Source: Hallerella succinigenes
GTDB lineage: Bacteria > Fibrobacterota > Fibrobacteria > Fibrobacterales > Fibrobacteraceae
Assembly (NCBI RefSeq): GCF_002797675.1
Contig: NZ_PGEX01000001.1
Coordinates: 1,302,001 to 1,366,000, forward strand
Direction: 5' to 3'
DNA length: 64,000 nucleotides
Position numbers and translations under genes: made by a program. Numbering within the stretch: position 1 is the stretch's first letter; every line of letters starts with the position of its first letter. Below are positions 57,694 to 64,000 of the stretch, one piece after another. The notes under the pieces were generated by a model. The model did no database searches. It saw nothing but the letters and a program-made list of their open reading frames with translations, and was not told where the DNA came from.

Positions 57694-58406
57694 TTTTTCT
57701 TCAAAAATCCAAAAATGACGATGATGATCGAAAGACACGCGCCGAGGAAAATCGCAAGTTCAAGCGACCCCGTTCCCTTGACCGCAATCTGCGAAATGCG
57801 AATGTGCAAAGGTTCGCCACGTTTCACGTTCCATCCCGGCGTAATTTCAAAACGGGCGGCGTGTTCCTTGTGACGCTGTGAAAGATCCTTGGCGGCGCCG
57901 GTCTGCTCAAACCAAAATTCCGGAACGTAAAAATCTTCGAAGGGAAGTGTAATCGTATTTTCACCCTTCTCTAACGGAATTTCTTTGAGCATCTGACGGA
58001 AGGTGTGCAGGGAATCTTCTTGCGTCACATCCGGATCGAATGTCCACACCTTTGCAATGATTTCCGTTTTCTCTTCTGCAAAGATTTTGAATACGACGGA
58101 ATCGACAAGACTCCAGTTTTCGTAACGGTTCTTGGCCGTATCTTCCCCGCTAAAGGTCCAAATCAGTCCGCACCATGCGCCTTTGGAAGTGTCCATACCG
58201 AGCGTGCAGTGAAAATCCAAAATGGAATCCGAAAACTCCATTTTCGAAATGGAAGACCCCCCATCCGAAAGGTCGTCGTACACCATCAAAGTTTCATGCG
58301 CCCGCAACGGGAATATGTCTATCGAAAATTCACGCTTCGGAATAAAAACAAAAGCGATGAACAAGCAGATAATCGCGATGCATAAGATTGCGACGCGTTT
58401 TGCCAT
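57690..58406 (-). CDS. Membrane-anchored sandwich-domain protein 2
   Basis: A 238-aa protein with a helix at 5-22 and another at the C-terminus (ELAIFLGACLSIIIVIFGFL). The same topology as protein 1, with a central domain DSILDFHCTLGMDTSKGAWCG and NTITLPFEDFYVPEFWF. It is coupled to protein 1 by overlap. The family is unknown; a sugar-binding sensor is a guess. Confidence 0.6.
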   Translation of the reverse strand: MAKRVAILCIAIICLFIAFVFIPKREFSIDIFPLRAHETLMVYDDLSDGGSSISKMEFSDSILDFHCTLGMDTSKGAWCGLIWTFSGEDTAKNRYENWSLVDSVVFKIFAEEKTEIIAKVWTFDPDVTQEDSLHTFRQMLKEIPLEKGENTITLPFEDFYVPEFWFEQTGAAKDLSQRHKEHAARFEITPGWNVKRGEPLHIRISQIAVKGTGSLELAIFLGACLSIIIVIFGFLKKK

Positions 58407-58414
58407 CGTATCTC

Positions 58415-58936
58415 CTAGTGTTTTTCGAGGATATCCTTGAACTTCAAATTATACTGCATAAGTTCAAACGCATCTTCTTCCGGATCGCCCGAACCCAAAA
58501 TTTTGTCCACCATCTTCCCCAGAAACACGATGAAGCCGAAATGTTCCTTCTTTTTTGTGGAAAGGAGCATTCCGTCCGAAGGCGTCCCGACCATGCGACG
58601 CAGCAAAACATCCATTGTCGAAGCCGGTAACTGGAACATGCCGCAACACGTGGCAACCTTCCCCGGATTTCCATAATCTGGAAGCTTGCCGTCCACGAGC
58701 TTTTCCCCGTGATCAATACAACAGGTATTTTCATCCGGTTCAACCCAATCCGCCTTACGCGCTTCCAAAGTCTGAAGCCAAAGAATACGGGTTTTGTCGA
58801 AAATTTCCCTGCGGAACGCCATCGTCTTATCGCTCGGGAAAAAAGTCCCTAGGCAATGCGGACAAATGCGCAAGTCCAAGTGGGAAAGCTCGACTTTTTT
58901 TGTTTCGGATTTGCAGAAGGGGCATGTAGAGTTCAT
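58415..58936 (-). CDS. Zinc-ribbon protein, unknown
   Basis: A 173-aa protein. MNSTCPFCKSETKK and ICPHCLGTFFP form a CxxC-CxxC zinc ribbon (TFIIB-like) in the first 35 residues. A helical body follows with another Cys pair (TCCIDHGEKLV and ATCCGMFQLP). The ATG at 58936 is used. It is 29 bases from the divergent thioredoxin-TPR gene. Confidence 0.6.
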   Translation of the reverse strand: MNSTCPFCKSETKKVELSHLDLRICPHCLGTFFPSDKTMAFRREIFDKTRILWLQTLEARKADWVEPDENTCCIDHGEKLVDGKLPDYGNPGKVATCCGMFQLPASTMDVLLRRMVGTPSDGMLLSTKKKEHFGFIVFLGKMVDKILGSGDPEEDAFELMQYNLKFKDILEKH

Positions 58937-58965
58937 CGTCTTTAGAAAATAGTAAATTTTAAGGT

Positions 58966-59790
58966 ATGGCAAAAATTATCCAAGTTACAATCGAAAATTT
59001 CCAGACCGAGCTGATGCAAGAGGCAGAAAATCGCCCGGTCGTCCTGACATTTGCCTCTTCCCAGATGCCGGATTGCGCATCTTACAATGCGATTCTTGAG
59101 AAACTCTCTTCCGAGCTGGACTTTACGCTCGGCGAAGTCAACCTGGACATTCCGGAAAATATGGCATTTGTCCAGACCTTCCGTCTGCAGTCGCTCCCGT
59201 TTGTCGTCGTGCTGCACAATGGCCAAATGGAGGATGCCATTCAGGGAAAGCTTTCGGAAGACGAACTGAAAAAACGCCTTTCCAAGTTCTTCATATCGGA
59301 CGAAGACCGCGCAAAGCAAGAAGCCGAAGATGCGATTGCAGAAGGCAACTTCGCTGCCGCTAAACCGATTCTCGAAGGGCTCATCGCAAAAACTCCGAAC
59401 GAAGACCATTTTAAGGTTCTTCTCGCCAAATGCGAACTCGGCATGGGCGATCCCGAAAAGTCCAAGGAAATCCTAAAGCAGATTTCGAACAACAGCGCCG
59501 AATATGCAAACGCAAAGTCTCTTCTCGACCTGATGGATCTTCTCGTTGAAGCAGCCAAGACGGATTCTGTCGAAGGCGACGCCAAGGCGTTCCGTGAAGC
59601 TTGCAAGGACGCAGAACGCAAAGATTACCGTTCGGCACTCGAAGGTTTTTTCCATTTGGCGCTTTCCAATCCGGACTTTAAAGACGGCGCTGCGAAAAAG
59701 TCCATGCTGATCCTTTTCGGCGTACTCGGTCCCAAGGACCCACTGACGTGGGAATACCGCTCCAAGCTGAATACGTTCCTCTTTATTTAA
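58966..59790 (+). CDS. Thioredoxin-TPR protein (CnoX/YbbN-like), no active CxxC
   Basis: A 274-aa soluble protein. The N-terminal 105 residues keep the thioredoxin fold (VVLTFASSQMPDCASYNAIL and the cis-Pro segment SLPFVVVLHNG) but the CxxC is replaced (SSQMPDC). The rest is TPR-like helices (AAKPILEGLIAKTPNEDHFK, LLAKCELGMGDPEKSKEIL), as in CnoX. It is likely a holdase for stressed proteins rather than a reductase. The M16 peptidase gene follows by 13 bases. Confidence 0.85.
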   Translation: MAKIIQVTIENFQTELMQEAENRPVVLTFASSQMPDCASYNAILEKLSSELDFTLGEVNLDIPENMAFVQTFRLQSLPFVVVLHNGQMEDAIQGKLSEDELKKRLSKFFISDEDRAKQEAEDAIAEGNFAAAKPILEGLIAKTPNEDHFKVLLAKCELGMGDPEKSKEILKQISNNSAEYANAKSLLDLMDLLVEAAKTDSVEGDAKAFREACKDAERKDYRSALEGFFHLALSNPDFKDGAAKKSMLILFGVLGPKDPLTWEYRSKLNTFLFI

Positions 59791-59803
59791 TTCTTGGAAG
59801 ATC

Positions 59804-61258
59804 ATGAAACTGAAACTGATTTCGACTCTTCTATTGGCTTCGGCGACGCTCTTTGCCGCCGAATTCCCGATTCACAAAGAAGTTCTCGACAACGGAATGA
59901 CCGTACTCCTGTATCCGAACAAGCAGGCGCCTACCGTCAGTTGCAGACTTTTTTATGTGACAGGTTCCATTCACGAAGTTCCGGGAAGCTCGGGCCTTGC
60001 CCACATTCTCGAACATGAACTTTTCAAGGGAACAAAGAAGGTCGGCGTCACCGACTTTGCCAAAGACTCCGTGTTGATGGTAAAAGAAGATTCCGTGATG
60101 GCACTTTCTCACAAGTCCGCGTTAGCAGGAGATTCCGCCCGTGCGAAAAAGTACCGTGCCGAATACGATTCTCTGGTGAACGTCGAAAGACAGTACATGA
60201 TCAAAGAAGAAATCTGGTCCGCTTACCAGCAGGCAGGCGGCACCGGACTCAACGCATTTACAACGGACCTTGCAACTGCATACTTTGTAACGCTTCCGAA
60301 GAACCGCATCGAGCTTTTCCTTTACCTCGAATCCGACAGAATGCAGAATGCGATTCTGCGCGAATTCTACTCGGAACGCGACGTGGTGCGCGAGGAACGT
60401 CGCATGCGTTATGACGACCGCCCCACGGGCCGCTACTTCGAAACGCTGAACGGCATCATCTACGAGGCTTTCCCCTACCGCATCCCGACCATCGGTTGGC
60501 CGTCGGACATTATGAACCTGACCCGTGAACAGGCTGCGGAACATTACCGCAAGTATTACAAGCCTCGCAATTCGATTCTCGTTCTCGCCGGCGACTTGGA
60601 AATCGAGCCGACGATGCAACTCGTGAAAAAGTACTTTGCCGAAATTCCGGCGGGAGAAGCCTTTGCGCCACTCGTCGTCCGCGACCCGGAACAGGCCGGA
60701 GAAAAGCGCCTGACCGTTTACCGTCCCGATGCACCGCACCGTGTGGACATCATTTTTAAAACGCCAGCCGCAGGAGACGAATCGCTCTACGCTTTGGATA
60801 TTGCCGAAGGCGTTCTGAATGGACGTTCCGGTCGCCTGTATAAGAAACTCGTGGAAGAAAAGAAACTCGCCGTTTCTGTCCGCGCCGGGAATTCTATCAA
60901 CAAGTACATGTCGGAATTTGCAATCCACATTTCGCTTCGCCCAGATGCAAATCCGGATTCCGCAGAAGCCGTAGTATGGGAAGAACTCGAAAAGCTCAAG
61001 AACGAACCGGTTTCCGAACGTGAATTGCAAAAGGTCAAGAACCGTGCCATGATGAGCCTTGTCGAAAGTTTTCTCGACATGGAAAACGTCGCTACGCAGC
61101 TCGCCTTCTACGAAATTTTTGGCGATTATCGCTTGCTCCTCGACTGGCCGAAAAAACTCGAAACCGTGACCCCTGCCGACGTGCAAGAAGCGGCAAAGAA
61201 GACGTTCAAGCACAAAGGCGTCACCGTCGGACGCTTGCTCAAAGGGGAGGAACGCTAA
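59804..61258 (+). CDS. M16-family zinc peptidase, active type
   Basis: A 484-aa exported peptidase with a signal peptide (MKLKLISTLLLASATLFA). HILEH at 67-71 (HxxEH) binds zinc, and REERRMR near 195 gives the third Glu. The two-domain M16B layout with an R-Y-type second half fits. It abuts the second M16 gene. Confidence 0.9.
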   Translation: MKLKLISTLLLASATLFAAEFPIHKEVLDNGMTVLLYPNKQAPTVSCRLFYVTGSIHEVPGSSGLAHILEHELFKGTKKVGVTDFAKDSVLMVKEDSVMALSHKSALAGDSARAKKYRAEYDSLVNVERQYMIKEEIWSAYQQAGGTGLNAFTTDLATAYFVTLPKNRIELFLYLESDRMQNAILREFYSERDVVREERRMRYDDRPTGRYFETLNGIIYEAFPYRIPTIGWPSDIMNLTREQAAEHYRKYYKPRNSILVLAGDLEIEPTMQLVKKYFAEIPAGEAFAPLVVRDPEQAGEKRLTVYRPDAPHRVDIIFKTPAAGDESLYALDIAEGVLNGRSGRLYKKLVEEKKLAVSVRAGNSINKYMSEFAIHISLRPDANPDSAEAVVWEELEKLKNEPVSERELQKVKNRAMMSLVESFLDMENVATQLAFYEIFGDYRLLLDWPKKLETVTPADVQEAAKKTFKHKGVTVGRLLKGEER

Positions 61259-62803
61259 ATGAAGATTCGTCATTCCATTTTCGCCTTGACAGCGACCGCA
61301 TCGCTCATCGCTTGCGCAAGTACCGCTGAACAAAAAGCAGAACCCGTCCATAACGCACGGTCGACCGTACAAGCTGAAAATTCAGTTTCAGTCGAAAGCG
61401 CCACAGCCACTGCAAACATTTCCGCTCCGAGCGCAAAAAAAGATTCCTTCCCAGCCACGTATAAAGACATCGTCTTCCCGGAATTCAAGTACGTTGCCCC
61501 GAATGCATCCGACGCCCGCATCAAGCTTTCGGAAAACGTTACGGGCTACGTGATCGAAGACAAAACGCTTCCGCTCGTTCACTTCAACATCTTCTTTGAA
61601 GAGCCTTATGTGAACGACAAGATTGAAAACGAAGCCGCCTTTGAATTGCTTTCTGCAATGTTCCGCCGCGGTGGCTCCACCAAACTTTCTCCGCAGGCAT
61701 TAGACGATTCTCTCGAATTCATCGCAGCTTCTCTTGTGGGATCCGTCGGAACTTTCACAAGCGTCATCAGCGTCGAATGCATGACGAAGGATTTTCCGCA
61801 AATGCTTGCGCTTGCCAAGGAAGTCTTCCTTTCCCCGGCATTTGACGCCCAGGCTTTGGAAATTCAAAAAGCAAATGCGGCGAACGCTTACGAGCATCGC
61901 TATGACAATCCGGCATCCGTACTGAATGCGTTAGAAGAATACGCAAACTACAAGCCGAATCCGCGCCTCTGGAACGCGACCGCCGAAGAATTCCGCAAGG
62001 TCAAACGGGAAGACTTGGTGAAGCTCGCCAAGGGACGTTTCCAAAGCGGGAATATCATTTTTGCGATTTCCGGTGACTTCAGCAAAGATTCCATGGTAAC
62101 AGAACTCAAAAAGTATTTCGAAACCTGGCCGTCAAATGCGAAGAACACGACAGTCGTACCGCCGATGACCCACAAGAACAAGCCCGGCATTTACCTTGTA
62201 GATAAAGACATAACGCAGGCGAACATTTCCATTTTAGCGCCATTCGTCAAACGTCCACACGCAGACTACTACCCGACCGCAGTCGCAAGCTTTATCCTCG
62301 GCGGCGGAAGCTTCTCTTCCCGTCTCATGACGCGCGTCCGCTCCGATAACGGTCTCGCTTACAGCATTCACAGCCACGCAGGAAATGATTACCGCGACAC
62401 ATCTTATGTCTATATCCGTTTGCAAACAAAGGTTGAAAGCGCACCTCTCGCTTTGAAACTTATCCAGGAAGAAATCGACAAGCTCGCCAAGGAAGGCCCG
62501 ACCGACGAAGAGCTTGCCCACGCGAAAAAGACTTTGATCGAAAGCCTCCCGAGCCTTTTCGACTCGCCGGAAAATTCCACAATTCTCTTCGCCCGAGATC
62601 AGATGCTCGGCAAAAAGGATTCTCATTACATCGATTACGTAAACGAAATCAACGCGGTCACCAAGGAACAGGTGAAGGCGATGATTGCCAAGTATTTTGA
62701 CGCAAGCAAGATGACAACGAGCATCGTCGGCCCCAAGGACAAGTTGAAGGACATCGGAAACTTTACGCTCGTTCCGATCGACAGTCTTGACTTCCGAAAG
62801 TGA
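61259..62803 (+). CDS. M16-family partner without the zinc motif, lipoprotein
   Basis: A 514-aa lipoprotein (lipobox IACAS). At the HxxEH position it reads FELLSAMFRRGGSTKLSP, so it cannot bind zinc; the substrate-binding SDNGLAYSIHSHAGNDYRD pair (R/Y) is kept. M16 enzymes commonly work as such active/inactive pairs. It starts one base after the active gene's stop. Confidence 0.88.
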   Translation: MKIRHSIFALTATASLIACASTAEQKAEPVHNARSTVQAENSVSVESATATANISAPSAKKDSFPATYKDIVFPEFKYVAPNASDARIKLSENVTGYVIEDKTLPLVHFNIFFEEPYVNDKIENEAAFELLSAMFRRGGSTKLSPQALDDSLEFIAASLVGSVGTFTSVISVECMTKDFPQMLALAKEVFLSPAFDAQALEIQKANAANAYEHRYDNPASVLNALEEYANYKPNPRLWNATAEEFRKVKREDLVKLAKGRFQSGNIIFAISGDFSKDSMVTELKKYFETWPSNAKNTTVVPPMTHKNKPGIYLVDKDITQANISILAPFVKRPHADYYPTAVASFILGGGSFSSRLMTRVRSDNGLAYSIHSHAGNDYRDTSYVYIRLQTKVESAPLALKLIQEEIDKLAKEGPTDEELAHAKKTLIESLPSLFDSPENSTILFARDQMLGKKDSHYIDYVNEINAVTKEQVKAMIAKYFDASKMTTSIVGPKDKLKDIGNFTLVPIDSLDFRK

Positions 62804-62810
62804 GAATCCA

Positions 62811-63770
62811 TTGAAACGTGATACGTTCCTATTTGCCCTTCTCTTTTGTACGGTCGCTTTCGCCGCTCCGACAAAGGACGAGCTGCGCCATAACGCTTGC
62901 GCCGCTACCAAAAAATGCTTAGACGTGATTCTCCCGGGATGCTCCGAACAGGAACTTTCTCCGGTAGAAGATGTGAAATACGACGGTGAATTCTGCTCGA
63001 TTTTTCACGATTTAAAAAATCGAGGAATCGATATGAGAAGCCCTGTCACCAAGGAAATGTTCGGACACTTGGGAAGTCGTTACCGCGTGACCTACGAGAA
63101 CACGGGAACGCTTCCGGTTTCCGGTTCGATGATGAGCTATCTCTTTGACCATTTCCCGTTCACGACCGTTCTTGTGAACGTGTTCCAAGAGACGCATTAC
63201 ACAATCCATTACAACTCTCCGGACCACCGTCTTTTTAGCGGGAATAACGGTGGAAATCTCTTTGGCGATTTTTACTGGGCCTTGCAAGATAGCGCAGGCG
63301 TTGGCAAAGGATTTCACGACGTCTTCTACGGCAGCGGTCGATGCAAAATTCTCCGCTGGAATCTGCACGGAATCGCAATCGCGATTCTCGATATGTACCC
63401 GGAAGGCAACAAGACCCATTACAAGTTCCGCGCGATCGTCTTCCCCGCGAACGCCGTCCTCAATTCCATTATGAAGATGGGCGTCTTCCGCGATGTGGTG
63501 AACTCCAAGATTGGAGAAATCATCCACAATATTTCCGAATCCTCGGAAAGCTATGTATCCGGCAATCATACGCCGGTCGATACGTCCACCATCATCCGAA
63601 AGAAGTACGCCAAGGAACTCGAAGAATTCAAGGAAGTCGCCGCCGGCAAGCGCAACTGGACTCTTGGCGACGCTGTGGAACAGGAACGCGCCGAAGCACG
63701 CAAACACAAACCTGTTTTCGTTACAGAAACTCCCATGATCTTTAAACAAACCAAGCCCGCAGGAAAATAA
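62811..63770 (+). CDS. Secreted protein, unknown
   Basis: A 319-aa exported protein with a TTG start at 62811 (signal peptide KRDTFLFALLFCTVAFAAPT). An earlier TTG at 62787 overlaps the previous stop. Four Cys lie within residues 25-60 (NACAATKKCLDVILPGC, GEFCSIF), possibly disulphide-linked. No family recognised; it continues the M16 operon after 7 bases. Confidence 0.65.
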   Translation: MKRDTFLFALLFCTVAFAAPTKDELRHNACAATKKCLDVILPGCSEQELSPVEDVKYDGEFCSIFHDLKNRGIDMRSPVTKEMFGHLGSRYRVTYENTGTLPVSGSMMSYLFDHFPFTTVLVNVFQETHYTIHYNSPDHRLFSGNNGGNLFGDFYWALQDSAGVGKGFHDVFYGSGRCKILRWNLHGIAIAILDMYPEGNKTHYKFRAIVFPANAVLNSIMKMGVFRDVVNSKIGEIIHNISESSESYVSGNHTPVDTSTIIRKKYAKELEEFKEVAAGKRNWTLGDAVEQERAEARKHKPVFVTETPMIFKQTKPAGK

Positions 63771-63776
63771 AAGTCT

Positions 63777-64000
63777 ATGGAAAACTACGTCTACTCTTCC
63801 CCGGAAATGCAGGAAAAAATCGAAGCCTATCTTCCGCGCATTACCGAACACCGTCGCGACCTTTTGGTGAAAGTCGTGCAGAACCGCACCCGTCACTTTT
63901 GCATGGTGCTTGAAGATCTTTTTGACCCGCACAACATTTCGGCTGTGATCCGTACCGCCGAAGTCTTTGGCTTGGAAGACGTCCATGTGATTGAAGAAGT
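63777..64000 (+). CDS. TrmH-family RNA 2'-O-methyltransferase, N-terminal part (runs off window)
   Basis: About 74 codons from the ATG at 63777. The sequence RTRHFCMVLEDLFDPHNISA then VIRTAEVFGLEDVHVIEE is the conserved SPOUT N-terminal region with the Asn-Arg catalytic set (HNxSAxxRT). The rest, including the AdoMet knot, lies beyond the window. A tRNA Gm18 (trmH) or rRNA role cannot be separated here. Confidence 0.88.
   Translation, partial: MENYVYSSPEMQEKIEAYLPRITEHRRDLLVKVVQNRTRHFCMVLEDLFDPHNISAVIRTAEVFGLEDVHVIEE

Noticed and set aside
1-64000. tRNA or rRNA genes
   Set aside because: Reading the gaps between genes showed no TPsiC-like GGTTCGAATC blocks with CCA ends and no rRNA sequence.

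Overview
The window looks like chromosome from a Fibrobacter-type rumen or gut bacterium (phylum Fibrobacterota). The clues are a Gram-negative envelope gene set, a secreted GH5 endoglucanase with a binding module and a C-terminal secretion-type tail, a truncated TIGR02147-type paralogue (a family I know from Fibrobacter), GlgE-type alpha-glucan metabolism, an OadA/PycB-type carboxyltransferase that fits succinate fermentation, and many lipoproteins with CBM11/CIA30-like sandwiches. Both window ends cut genes: glmS on the left and a TrmH-family methyltransferase on the right.

Layout. 0-9.4 kb: amino-sugar genes (glmS, glmM), uup, galE, purM, a cNMP-binding/DUF4388 protein, a TroA-like binding protein, a beta-barrel protein and a NYN-domain protein. 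9.4-15 kb: a tightly coupled operon, DUF4956 membrane protein > HlyD > TolC > VTC-type polyphosphate polymerase > lamin-tail lipoprotein. This is the best candidate here for a poorly described envelope system. 15-23.5 kb: nhaA, a long PRPP synthetase, the Cel5 endoglucanase, pyrC, a YD-repeat-like lipoprotein, a DUF167 protein and a DivIVA-like protein.

23.5-29 kb: an AT-rich accessory island. It is a tandem array of two alternating, overlapping small gene families (called A and B here) on the minus strand, invaded by two identical, inversely oriented 1482-bp insertion sequences. One copy splits an A gene and left a 7-bp target duplication; removing it restores the frame exactly. B1 has a 5-bp deletion and B3 is a truncated or chimeric ORF.

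29-43.7 kb: a MacB-type two-gene ABC exporter, glgE, leuS, a beta-barrel protein, a mini M48 peptidase coupled to a DUF4954 beta-helix protein, a degenerate GGDEF-like protein coupled to a GT4 glycosyltransferase, a BASS-type transporter and a ktrBA potassium system. 43.7-51.2 kb: a decayed HD-GYP gene, an OLD-type ATPase/nuclease, dnaN with a 47-aa membrane protein in front, an M23 peptidase, a HAD phosphatase and RNase G/E. 51.2-53.2 kb: a lipoprotein and the shortened TIGR02147 regulator, bracketed by two nearly identical TGGAC-N5-GTCCA palindromes. 53.2-64 kb: the carboxyltransferase, a small lipoprotein, HU, an AI-2E family transporter with two sandwich-domain membrane proteins, a zinc-ribbon protein, a thioredoxin-TPR protein, an M16 peptidase pair, a secreted unknown and the TrmH start.

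No rRNA, tRNA, CRISPR array or convincing riboswitch was seen. Function calls rest on motif recognition by eye; no database search was run.
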